A DNA stretch of 64,000 bases. It comes from JAGOCV01 sp049445855. Lineage in GTDB: Bacteria > Pseudomonadota > Gammaproteobacteria > Burkholderiales > Burkholderiaceae_C. Location: assembly GCF_049445855.1 (NCBI RefSeq), contig NZ_JBMSDV010000005.1, forward strand, positions 248,001 through 312,000. The letters run 5' to 3'. The position numbers and the translations under genes are program-made. The notes beneath the pieces were generated by a model. That model did not search any database. It saw nothing but the letters and a program-made list of their open reading frames with translations, and was not told the DNA's origin. Below, piece by piece: positions 47,319 to 54,668 of the stretch; within the stretch, counting starts at the first letter, position 1, and each line of letters starts with the position of its first letter.

Positions 47319-48530
47319 ATGCCCAGCCCCGCGAAAGCACCGATCCGCCGCATTGCCCATCTGGACATGGACGCGTTCTACGCGTCCGTCGAGCTGCTGC
47401 GCTTTCCGCAACTGAAGGGGCTGCCCGTCGTCATCGGCGGCGGGCGGCGGCGAGCGGACGGCGTGCTCCAAGCCGGTGCCGACCTGCCGGTAGACCAGTT
47501 CCCGCGCCTCAAGGACTACGTGGGCCGCGGCGTCATCACCACAGCCACCTATGCAGCGCGGCAGTTCGGGGTGGGCTCGGCCATGGGTCTCATGAAAGCG
47601 GCAAAGCTCTGCCCCGACGCGATCCTGCTGCCGGTGGACTTCGAGGAAGTGCGACGCTATTCGCGCACATTCAAGGGCATCATCTCCGACATTGCACCCG
47701 TCATGCAGGACCGTGGGGTGGACGAGGTCTACATCGACTTCACCGACGTACCCGGGGGTCAGCGTGAAGGCGGGCGCGTGCTGGCGCGGCTCATCCAGAA
47801 AAGCATTTTCGAGGCGACCGGCCTCACTTGCTCCATCGGCGTTGCGCCCAACAAGCTCATCGCCAAGATGGCCAGCGAGTTCAACAAGCCCAACGGCATT
47901 TCCATCGTGCACGAGGGCGACTTCGAGCGGCTCGTGTGGCCGCTGCCCTGCCGCAAGATCAACGGCATCGGGCCCAAGGCCGATGCGAAGCTGAAGGCGA
48001 TGGAGATCGGGACCATCGGTGATCTGGCCGCGAAGCCCCGCGAGTGGCTGGTGGAGCGATTCGGCAAGGCGTACGGGGCCTGGTTGCACGACGCATCGCA
48101 CGGCCGGGATGACCGTCCGGTGGTCACCGAAAGCGAGCCCGTGTCCATGAGCCGCGAGACCACCTTCGACCGCGACCTGCACGCGGTGCGCGACAAAACC
48201 GAACTCGGGGCCATCTTCACGCGACTGTGTGAGAAGGTGGCCGAAGACCTGCAGCGCAAGGGCTACGAGGGCAAGACCATCGGCGTGAAGCTGCGCTACG
48301 ACAATTTCAGGATTGCCACGCGCGACCAGACGATCGACGCCCATACCTCGGACGCTGCAACCATCCGCCGGATCGGCGGGCTGTGCCTCAAGCGCGTGCC
48401 ACTCGACCAGCGCCTGCGGCTGCTGGGCGTGCGCGTGAGCGCGCTCAGGCGCGTCGGGAGCGGCGATGAGCCGGGACCGAAACCTGCCGCACAGGCCGGC
48501 CGCGACAACCTCACCGGTGAACTGTTCTGA
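47319..48530 (+). CDS. dinB: Y-family DNA polymerase, DinB (Pol IV) type
   Basis: A 403-residue translesion DNA polymerase. The palm motif HLDMDAFYASVE gives the first metal-binding aspartates, RGVDEVYIDFTD the others, and IGVAPNKLIAKMASEFNKPN plus the helix-hairpin-helix INGIGPKADAKL complete the core. Compared with E. coli DinB there is an extra ~25-residue insert in the finger region after VVIGGG (RADGVLQAGADLPVDQFPRL), a form I recall as a Burkholderiales subgroup. No clear LexA box (CTG-N10-CAG) precedes it, so SOS control is unproven. Confidence 0.9.
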   Translation: MPSPAKAPIRRIAHLDMDAFYASVELLRFPQLKGLPVVIGGGRRRADGVLQAGADLPVDQFPRLKDYVGRGVITTATYAARQFGVGSAMGLMKAAKLCPDAILLPVDFEEVRRYSRTFKGIISDIAPVMQDRGVDEVYIDFTDVPGGQREGGRVLARLIQKSIFEATGLTCSIGVAPNKLIAKMASEFNKPNGISIVHEGDFERLVWPLPCRKINGIGPKADAKLKAMEIGTIGDLAAKPREWLVERFGKAYGAWLHDASHGRDDRPVVTESEPVSMSRETTFDRDLHAVRDKTELGAIFTRLCEKVAEDLQRKGYEGKTIGVKLRYDNFRIATRDQTIDAHTSDAATIRRIGGLCLKRVPLDQRLRLLGVRVSALRRVGSGDEPGPKPAAQAGRDNLTGELF

Positions 48531-48539
48531 ACGCCGGCC

Positions 48540-50708
48540 CTAGCGGCCGCTGCCCTGCTGCTGCAGCGGCAGGCGGACGGAGAACACCACATACGGGTCG
48601 GCGTAGGTGTAGCTGATGTCGCCGCCGTGCCCCCGCGCGATGTGCTGCGCGATGTAGAGACCGAGGCCCAGGCCTGTATTGACCTTGTTCGGCTGTACGC
48701 GGAACGGGTCGAAGAGCGACTGCCCGTCGTGCGTGTCGATCGCTTCGCCCATATTGCTCACCTCCAGCGTGACGCTGTCGCCCCACTGGTTCAGCTGCAC
48801 GAGCACCGCCTCGCCATGCGCGCCGTACTGGCGCGCATTGGCGAGCAGCGTGTCCAGCACCTGGCACAGGCGTTCGGCATCGCCTTCCATCATCAGGCTG
48901 CGCGGGATCTCGCGGATGGTGCGCACGCCAGGATGCGCGGCTTCCACGCGGTCGATGATGTCATTGGCCAGCTGCGCGAGGTCCAGTGGCGCCATCCGCA
49001 GGGCAAGACCCGAGCCGGTCTGCAGTCGCGAAGCATCGAGCACGCTCGCCACGAGACGCTGCAGGCGACTGGCGCTCTGCGCGTCCTCCGCGGGACTGCC
49101 GGACACCGCCTGGTCGCTGTTCATGCCCTGACCGAGCATGGACAGCAGGTGGGCACGGGCGCGCTCCACGTCCACCGTGCGTGCCGCATAGGCGCGCAGC
49201 AGTTCCGTGAGCAGGCCGTTGGCGATCCCCCGGTCCACCTCGCCCCAGGGTTCGGCGCTGCCCCGCACGGTTTCCCTCCACACGTCGAACGAGCCGCGCG
49301 GCGTGAGGCGCGGGCCCATCGGGCCATGCGTGTATTCCTTTTCGGGCCGGCCGCCCCATGCGATGGTCTCGATCTGCTCGAGGCGCAGGAACACCAGCCA
49401 GCCTTGGTGCGTGGCCGCGACGCGCAGTGCGAGGAAGCCGCACCACTTGCCCATCAGCTCGCGCAGTTCCTCGGGCAGGTCGCCCGCGCGGTCGCCGCTC
49501 ACCAACTGCATCGAAGGGTCGGTGGTCTCGAGCCATCGCACCAGCGCGCGCGCGGCATTCTGCGCCAGATCACCCCAGACGAACAGGCGTCCACGCTCGG
49601 CCAGAAACAGCGCACCGGCATTCATGGTGCCCGCCATGTCGGCCGCATAGGGCGCGAGCGCGAAGATGCCTTCGTCCTTGTGCAGGAGCGCTTCCAGCGC
49701 GCGCGTGCGTACGGCGGCGGCGACTTCGGTGCGCTGCGCCTCGGTGCGGGCGATTTCCCCCTGCACCTTGGCTGCAAGCACCTGCGCCAGCACGTCGCAG
49801 GCCGAGCGCACCGTGTGGGGCACAAAGCGCGGCGTCATGTGATGGCAGGCCAGCATGCCCCAGAGCTTGCCGTTGATGACGACGGAAATGCTCATGGAAG
49901 CCGCCACACCCATGTTCTGCAGGTATTCGATATGGATGGGCGAGACGCTGCGCAGCACGCAGTAGCTCATGTCCAGCGGCTCCGCGGCCTCAGGACCCGC
50001 GCCGCCGGCAACCCCCGTCTCCACGGGCACGGTTTCGCTGTTCACATCGACGATGTAGCGCAGCGTGTTGAGCACGTAAAGCCGGCGGGCCTGCGCAGGA
50101 ATATCACTGGCCGGATAACGGCGACCGATGAACGGCTCCAGCGCGTCGGTGACCGCTTCGGCCACCACGTCGCCGCTGTCGTCGTGGCGGAAGCGGTAGG
50201 CCATGACGCGGTCGAAGCCGGTGAGTGCGCGCACCTCTTCCACCGCAGCCTGCAACAGGCTGTCTTCTCCGCGCAGGTGGCGAAGGCGGGCGAGCGCGCG
50301 ATGGCCCTGGAAGGCATGGTCACCAAAGGAGGACACCACCTCCAGCGGCTCGAGTTCGAGCACGACGCGGCGGCCAATGCGATGTCCCACGAGCTCCAGC
50401 GTCTTGCCGCCGATGGTGGCTTCCATCGCGAACGGCTGGGCGTCGAGTGTGCGGTTCTCCAGGCACTTGCGGATGGCCAGCAGCATTTCGGGCTGCTCGC
50501 CGAAGCAGGTCTGTGCCAGCTTCTGGCCCAGCACGGGCGCCTGCCCGCCCAGCAGCTGCGTCACATTCGCGCTGCGGTGCGTGACCAGCCCGTCCATGCT
50601 GAATGCGACCAGCGCGCCATGCGACTGGATCCTGCCCGGGATGTGGATGGGCTCGCGTTCGCAGTTGTCGAGGTTGACGGGGGCGGCAGATTCCACGGGT
50701 TCGTTCAT
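48540..50708 (-). CDS. bphP: Bacteriophytochrome with degenerate histidine-kinase output
   Basis: A 722-residue red/far-red light sensor. The biliverdin-binding Cys16 lies in NCEREPIHIPGRIQSHG; PAS, GAF (PASDIPAQARRLYV, SYCVLRSVSPIHIEYLQNMG) and PHY (PRGSFDVWRET tongue motif) domains follow. In the output domain the place of the phosphoacceptor H-box reads LLSMLGQGMNSD (residues 522-533), where related proteins have LGHDLR, so the His appears to be Gln527. Later elements (RLQRLVASVLDASRLQ, LLANARQYG, NTGLGLGLYIAQHIARGHGG) remain. The start overlaps the bphO stop by 4 bp. It may signal without autophosphorylation. Confidence 0.93.
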   Translation of the reverse strand: MNEPVESAAPVNLDNCEREPIHIPGRIQSHGALVAFSMDGLVTHRSANVTQLLGGQAPVLGQKLAQTCFGEQPEMLLAIRKCLENRTLDAQPFAMEATIGGKTLELVGHRIGRRVVLELEPLEVVSSFGDHAFQGHRALARLRHLRGEDSLLQAAVEEVRALTGFDRVMAYRFRHDDSGDVVAEAVTDALEPFIGRRYPASDIPAQARRLYVLNTLRYIVDVNSETVPVETGVAGGAGPEAAEPLDMSYCVLRSVSPIHIEYLQNMGVAASMSISVVINGKLWGMLACHHMTPRFVPHTVRSACDVLAQVLAAKVQGEIARTEAQRTEVAAAVRTRALEALLHKDEGIFALAPYAADMAGTMNAGALFLAERGRLFVWGDLAQNAARALVRWLETTDPSMQLVSGDRAGDLPEELRELMGKWCGFLALRVAATHQGWLVFLRLEQIETIAWGGRPEKEYTHGPMGPRLTPRGSFDVWRETVRGSAEPWGEVDRGIANGLLTELLRAYAARTVDVERARAHLLSMLGQGMNSDQAVSGSPAEDAQSASRLQRLVASVLDASRLQTGSGLALRMAPLDLAQLANDIIDRVEAAHPGVRTIREIPRSLMMEGDAERLCQVLDTLLANARQYGAHGEAVLVQLNQWGDSVTLEVSNMGEAIDTHDGQSLFDPFRVQPNKVNTGLGLGLYIAQHIARGHGGDISYTYADPYVVFSVRLPLQQQGSGR

Positions 50709-51307
50709 GTGGGGGAGAGTCTTTCTTTGCTCCGGTGAAGCTCGATGATGGTGGCGAAAGCCCAGCGCGCGCCGTCGCACGCGAGGGCGATGTCCTGGGG
50801 AGTGTCTGCGTGGGCCTTCAACGCCTCGAGGAAGGACCGCCAGTGCGCGCCCGTTTCAGGCCCACGCCCCTGCAGGTAGGCCAGCGAAAGCGGTGCGAGC
50901 GAGGCGGCAAGGCGCTTGTAGAGGACCTGGCCCCCCAGTTGCGACCCCTCCACCACATAGGCCACGCCATGGCAGAAGGCCGGGTTGCGGTCCGGCAGTG
51001 CGGCCGTCGAAGCGCCGGCCACGGCAGTCACTGCCATGTCCGGGTCCACACCCGCTTCCTGCAGATCTTCCAGTGCGGCCGCCAGGTATTCCTGTCCCCA
51101 GCCCGCCAACTCCAGCGCCGGCTGGATGCGCCGCAGCCACAGGGCCAGCGCCTGCAGGTGCATCACGTAGTCCGCACGCCCCGGCGATGTCTTGGCCAGC
51201 GGGACATGGCTGTCCAGCCATTCATGCTGCGCCGAGGTGGCCGTCCGCAGGGCGTGCAACACGCCGGCGGATGCAGGTGGGGACGTGTCGGTGGGGGCTG
51301 TACTCAT
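50705..51307 (-). CDS. bphO: Haem oxygenase BphO (biliverdin supply)
   Basis: A 200-residue haem oxygenase that opens haem to biliverdin IXalpha, the chromophore of the adjacent phytochrome. The proximal haem ligand is probably His28 in SAQHEWLDSHV, and the distal helix region is AYVVEGSQLGGQVLYKRL. The ATG at 51307 sits below a hairpin and a 14-bp palindrome. The stop overlaps the bphP start (ATGA), so chromophore enzyme and apoprotein are made together. No iron-uptake genes are near, which supports the light-sensing role. Confidence 0.92.
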   Translation of the reverse strand: MSTAPTDTSPPASAGVLHALRTATSAQHEWLDSHVPLAKTSPGRADYVMHLQALALWLRRIQPALELAGWGQEYLAAALEDLQEAGVDPDMAVTAVAGASTAALPDRNPAFCHGVAYVVEGSQLGGQVLYKRLAASLAPLSLAYLQGRGPETGAHWRSFLEALKAHADTPQDIALACDGARWAFATIIELHRSKERLSPT

Positions 51308-51324
51308 GGTCGGCGACCATCATA

Positions 51325-51361
51325 GGTGGGGGTCACGACCCCACCCAATGTCATTTGACAT
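51325..51361 (-). promoter_or_regulatory. Palindrome and hairpin in front of bphO-bphP
   Basis: In the 64 bp between queF and bphO, ATGTCA-TT-TGACAT (51348-51361) is a perfect 14-bp palindrome. Next to it GGTGGGG/CCCCACC (51325-51331 and 51339-51345) forms a hairpin stem with a 7-nt loop about 17 nt before the bphO start. There is no T-run after it on the minus strand, so it is not a normal terminator of queF. It could be an operator plus leader hairpin controlling the phytochrome operon. Confidence 0.5.
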
Positions 51362-51371
51362 ACCCCTGCGA

Positions 51372-52223
51372 TCACTGCCGGGCTGTCCTGACGTTCGCCG
51401 GCAATGCCGAAGGATGGCTGGTGCGGAACGGGTTGATGTCCAGCCCGCCGCGCCGCGTGTAACGCGCATAGACCGCCAGCTTGACGGGTCTGCAGCGCGT
51501 CCACACGTCCATGAAGATGCGCTCCACACACTGCTCGTGGAATTCGTTGTGGTTGCGGAAGCTGACGAGATACCGCAGCAGGCCCGCCTGGTCGATCTGC
51601 GGACCGCTGTAGCGGATCTGCACGCTGCCCCAGTCGGGCTGCCCGGTCACGAGGCAGTTGCTCTTGAGCAGGTTGGAGACCAGCGTTTCTTCCACCGGCT
51701 GCTCGGCGAATTCCGCAGTGAGCAATTCGGGCGCGGGCGTGTAGCGGTCGCAGTCGATGTCCAGCCGGTCGATCAGCAGGCCGTCGAGTTCATGCACGGG
51801 CTCGCGGTCGAACACTTCGGGCAGCAGCACCTTCACGCCCACCGAAGACTGCATCGGCCCACCGTGCCACACCGCCGTACTCAGGTCGGCACGCAGGCGG
51901 GCCTGTACTTCCGCCGAGTCGGCAAAGCGCGTGTTGTTGAAGCTGTTGAGATAGAGCTTGAACGACTTGCTCTCCACGATGTGCGTGCTTTCGCACGGCA
52001 CGGTGATGTGGGCCAGCGCCACCTGCGGCTTGCCGCGCAGCGTGAGCCACGACAGCTCGAACGCGGTCCACATGTCGGCCCCGAAGAAGGGCATGCGTCC
52101 CGTGACCCCGATCTCCTCGCGCTTGGGCGCGCGCGGCAGCGGGAACAGCAGCGACGCGTCGTACCGGTCCACATAAGCGGACGCCTTGCCCAGCTGCGAC
52201 AGCTCGGGCGTGTTCTCTGTCAT
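51372..52223 (-). CDS. queF: NADPH-dependent 7-cyano-7-deazaguanine reductase
   Basis: QueF reduces preQ0 to preQ1 in queuosine synthesis. The 283-residue protein is the long two-domain (YqcD) type: ESKSFKLYLNSFNNTRF at residues 84-100, and catalytic Cys190 with Asp197 in SNCLVTGQPDWGSVQIRY, the same positions as in the E. coli enzyme. The ATG at 52223 gives the normal length. It overlaps the upstream oxygenase gene by 4 bp. The rest of the queuosine pathway is outside the window. Confidence 0.95.
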   Translation of the reverse strand: MTENTPELSQLGKASAYVDRYDASLLFPLPRAPKREEIGVTGRMPFFGADMWTAFELSWLTLRGKPQVALAHITVPCESTHIVESKSFKLYLNSFNNTRFADSAEVQARLRADLSTAVWHGGPMQSSVGVKVLLPEVFDREPVHELDGLLIDRLDIDCDRYTPAPELLTAEFAEQPVEETLVSNLLKSNCLVTGQPDWGSVQIRYSGPQIDQAGLLRYLVSFRNHNEFHEQCVERIFMDVWTRCRPVKLAVYARYTRRGGLDINPFRTSHPSALPANVRTARQ

Positions 52224-53074
52224 GAAAATTCTCTTTCCCGCAACCATTTGGTGGCGATCCATTTCTCGCCCGCGATCACCGGCGCACCGCCATGCAGCGT
52301 GCGGGTGGTCGGGTGCGGACGCTCGTAGCTGAAGAAGACCGCGTTGCCGCGCACCGGCGCCACTTCCATGTGGATGTCCGGGAAGGTGGTGCCGCCGCCC
52401 TTCTCGGGCTCGCGCAGGTACATGACGAGCGTGGCCACGCGCTGGCCACCGCGCTTGAGGATGGTCGGCGTGCCAGGTTCGGCCGGGTCGAAATAGTCGT
52501 AATGCGGCTTGTATTCGGCGCCAGGTCGGTAGTGAAGGATCTGCAGGCCCTCGCCGTTCTCCACCGGCCAGTTCACCAGCTTCGCGATGCGCTCCTCGAT
52601 CCGGCGCACCACGTCAAACTCACCGCGTGTGAAGAACATGCCGCTGCTGGTGCGGTCGTCGTTCACTTCCTGGCCGCCGGTACGCGTCTCCACGGTGAGC
52701 GAGCGTGCCAGGCGCGGCTTCGCCGCCTCGATCAGCGCCTCGCATTCGTCGGCCGACAGCAGGTTGCCGAACACCACGACGCGCGGGTTGAACATGGCGT
52801 TGAGCACGTGCACACGCCGGTCGCCGGCGTCGAGATGCAGGGGCGACTCCGCCAGATCGGGCTCAGGCACCGGCACCGCCGGCGGCAGGCCGCGCTGCAC
52901 AGCGTCTGCATCGAGGTGCTGTTCCAGTGTGGCCTCCAGCGCCTCGATGGCCACGTCTTCCCGCCAGCCCGAGGCCAGCATGGCCTGCAGCACCGATTGC
53001 GGCGGATGGCCGGCCTGTGCCTGCTCGACGATCCAGCGGCGCAGTTCGGGGGTGACGGTCTGTGCGTTGCTCAT
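52220..53074 (-). CDS. 2-oxoglutarate/Fe(II) oxygenase, prolyl 4-hydroxylase-like
   Basis: A 284-residue protein. A UBA-like N-terminal helical region (about 8-55, LRRWIVEQAQAGHPPQSVLQ) precedes a P4Hc domain whose iron ligands are His191 and Asp193 (YKPHYDYFDP) and His261 (RTLHGGAPV), with Lys271 to bind 2-oxoglutarate. No signal peptide is seen. Such bacterial hydroxylases modify proline in proteins such as EF-Tu. The ATG at 53074 was preferred over a TTG at 53083. It is coupled to queF by a 4-bp overlap. Confidence 0.88.
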   Translation of the reverse strand: MSNAQTVTPELRRWIVEQAQAGHPPQSVLQAMLASGWREDVAIEALEATLEQHLDADAVQRGLPPAVPVPEPDLAESPLHLDAGDRRVHVLNAMFNPRVVVFGNLLSADECEALIEAAKPRLARSLTVETRTGGQEVNDDRTSSGMFFTRGEFDVVRRIEERIAKLVNWPVENGEGLQILHYRPGAEYKPHYDYFDPAEPGTPTILKRGGQRVATLVMYLREPEKGGGTTFPDIHMEVAPVRGNAVFFSYERPHPTTRTLHGGAPVIAGEKWIATKWLREREFS

Positions 53075-53089
53075 GAGGGTCAACGAAGA

Positions 53090-53863
53090 TCAGCCCGCCC
53101 TGCGCCTGAAAACGAGCCGGTCCGGCGTCGACACGTCGGGCGCGAACGCATAGCCGTCGGCGTCGAACCCTTCGAGCTTCTTCACCGAGCCGATGCGGTT
53201 GACGATGGCGTATCGCGCCATCATGCCGCGCGCCCGCTTGGCCGGAAAGCTGATGACCTTGTACTGGCCGGACTTGTATTCCTCGAACACGCATTCGACG
53301 ACACGCGCGCGCAGCACCTTGCGGTCCACCGACTTGAAATACTCCTGCGAGGCAAGGTTCACCACGACCGGCGATTTCTCTTCGGCTTGCCGCTCGTTCA
53401 AGTACGTGGCGATGCGATCGCCCCAGAACTGGTACAGGTTGCGGCCGCGCGCGGTTTCGAGCGACGTGCCCATCTCCAGCCGGTAGGGCTGCATGCGGTC
53501 CAGCGGACGCAGCACGCCGTACAGGCCGCTCAGGATGCACAGGTGTTCCTGCGCCCATTGCAATTGCGCGGGCTTGAGCGTGCGCGCCTGCAGGCCGTCG
53601 TAAACGTCGCCGTCGAAGGCGAGCGCGGCCTGCCGCGAGTTCCTTTCGGTGAAACGCGGACTGAAGGCTTCGTAGCGGGCGACATTGAGTGCCGCCAGCG
53701 GGTCGCTGATGTCCATCAACGCCGACACCTGCGCGGGTGTCTTCCTGCGCAGCACGTCGATGAGTTCGACGGATTGCCGTGTGAACAGCGGCAGCGTATG
53801 CGGTACGTCACCCAACGGGGTGTCGTAATCCAGCGACTTGGCGGGAGAGATGAGAAAAAGCAT
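53090..53863 (-). CDS. yaaA: Peroxide stress protein YaaA
   Basis: A 257-residue DUF328/YaaA protein. YaaA lowers free iron and so limits DNA damage during hydrogen peroxide stress in E. coli. The family start MLFLISPAKSLDYDTPL is unmistakable; ALAFDGDVYDGLQA, LYGVLRPLDRMQPYRLEMGT and FPAKRARGMMARYAI are other conserved blocks. It starts the minus-strand run yaaA-P4H-queF and is divergent from the VOC cassette with 157 bp between. Confidence 0.96.
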   Translation of the reverse strand: MLFLISPAKSLDYDTPLGDVPHTLPLFTRQSVELIDVLRRKTPAQVSALMDISDPLAALNVARYEAFSPRFTERNSRQAALAFDGDVYDGLQARTLKPAQLQWAQEHLCILSGLYGVLRPLDRMQPYRLEMGTSLETARGRNLYQFWGDRIATYLNERQAEEKSPVVVNLASQEYFKSVDRKVLRARVVECVFEEYKSGQYKVISFPAKRARGMMARYAIVNRIGSVKKLEGFDADGYAFAPDVSTPDRLVFRRRAG

Positions 53864-53955
53864 GGGAAGCCCGCATTATCGGCGCGAGCCGCGCCCAGCC
53901 TGCGCGGGAGGCCCCACACGGATGTAGGTGTAGGGGCAAGCCACGCGAAAAAGAA

Positions 53956-53988
53956 TTACGTTATAGTAAACCGATTACGGATAGGTAA
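53956..53988 (+). promoter_or_regulatory. Tandem TTAC-N6-GTAA operator before the VOC/monooxygenase cassette
   Basis: Two 14-bp inverted repeats of identical form, TTACGTTATAGTAA (53956-53969) and TTACGGATAGGTAA (53975-53988), are spaced exactly 19 bp apart, and each is preceded by A to give ATTACG. The first contains a possible -10, TATAGT (53962-53967). The block is AT-rich in a GC-rich region and lies 33 bp before the VOC start. A dimeric repressor covering the promoter fits best. No regulator gene is adjacent. Confidence 0.65.
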
Positions 53989-54020
53989 ATTCCAGACCGT
54001 CCGATGACAAGGAGACTGAC

Positions 54021-54668
54021 ATGGCCGCCGTGCTCAAGGAAAACACCGTCAATGCCGCTGCGTTGCCCGCGCCCGCCAAGGTGCAGCAACTGCACCACTA
54101 CGCCTACCGCGCCAGGGATGCGGAAGAGACCCGCCAGTTCTACGAGGACATCCTCGGCCTGCCGCTCTATCACATCATCCAGAGCGACTACGTGCCCAGC
54201 ACGGGCGAGTACTGCCCGTACACGCACTTCTTCTTCCGCCTGCAGGACGGCTCGTTCATCGCCTTCTTCGACCTCGGCGACGACGTGGCCGCCGAGCCCT
54301 CGCCCAACACGCCCAAGTGGGTCAACCACATCTCGTTCCGCGTGGACACGGTGGAAGAGCTCGAAGCCACGAAGACGCGGCTGCTGGCCCATGGCGTCGA
54401 GGTGCTCGGCGTGACCGACCATCACATCTTCAAGAGCATCTATTTCTTCGACCCCAACGGCATCCGCCTCGAACTGACCGCGCAGCTGGCCGACGAATTC
54501 CAGATGCTGCAGGAAAGCAGGACGGCGCACGCGCGCCTGAACGAGTGGACGAAGCGCAAGGAGCAATGGCGCGCCGATCGCGCCGCCGGCAAGTCCGCCA
54601 CGCCGCTCAAGCCGCAGCAGAACGACCGGCCCGAGGTCGCAGACAAGGCTTCCGGCGCGAAGTCATGA
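54021..54668 (+). CDS. VOC-superfamily metalloprotein (glyoxalase/extradiol dioxygenase-like)
   Basis: A 215-residue protein with two betaalphabetabetabeta modules. The expected metal triad is His26 (LHHYAYRARDAEETRQFYED), His103 (WVNHISFRVDTVEEL) and Glu151 (DPNGIRLELTAQ), the pattern of extradiol dioxygenases and glyoxalases. A basic C-terminal tail (about 165-215) is probably disordered. Its stop overlaps the start of the FAD monooxygenase gene (ATGA), so it may act next to it: the monooxygenase hydroxylates and this protein opens or rearranges the product. That is inference. Confidence 0.85.
   Translation: MAAVLKENTVNAAALPAPAKVQQLHHYAYRARDAEETRQFYEDILGLPLYHIIQSDYVPSTGEYCPYTHFFFRLQDGSFIAFFDLGDDVAAEPSPNTPKWVNHISFRVDTVEELEATKTRLLAHGVEVLGVTDHHIFKSIYFFDPNGIRLELTAQLADEFQMLQESRTAHARLNEWTKRKEQWRADRAAGKSATPLKPQQNDRPEVADKASGAKS

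Noticed and set aside
51348..51361. ATGTCA-TT-TGACAT as a PpsR/CrtJ light-response box
   Set aside because: PpsR needs TGT-N12-ACA; here only 6 bp lie between TGT and ACA, and no photosynthesis gene is nearby.
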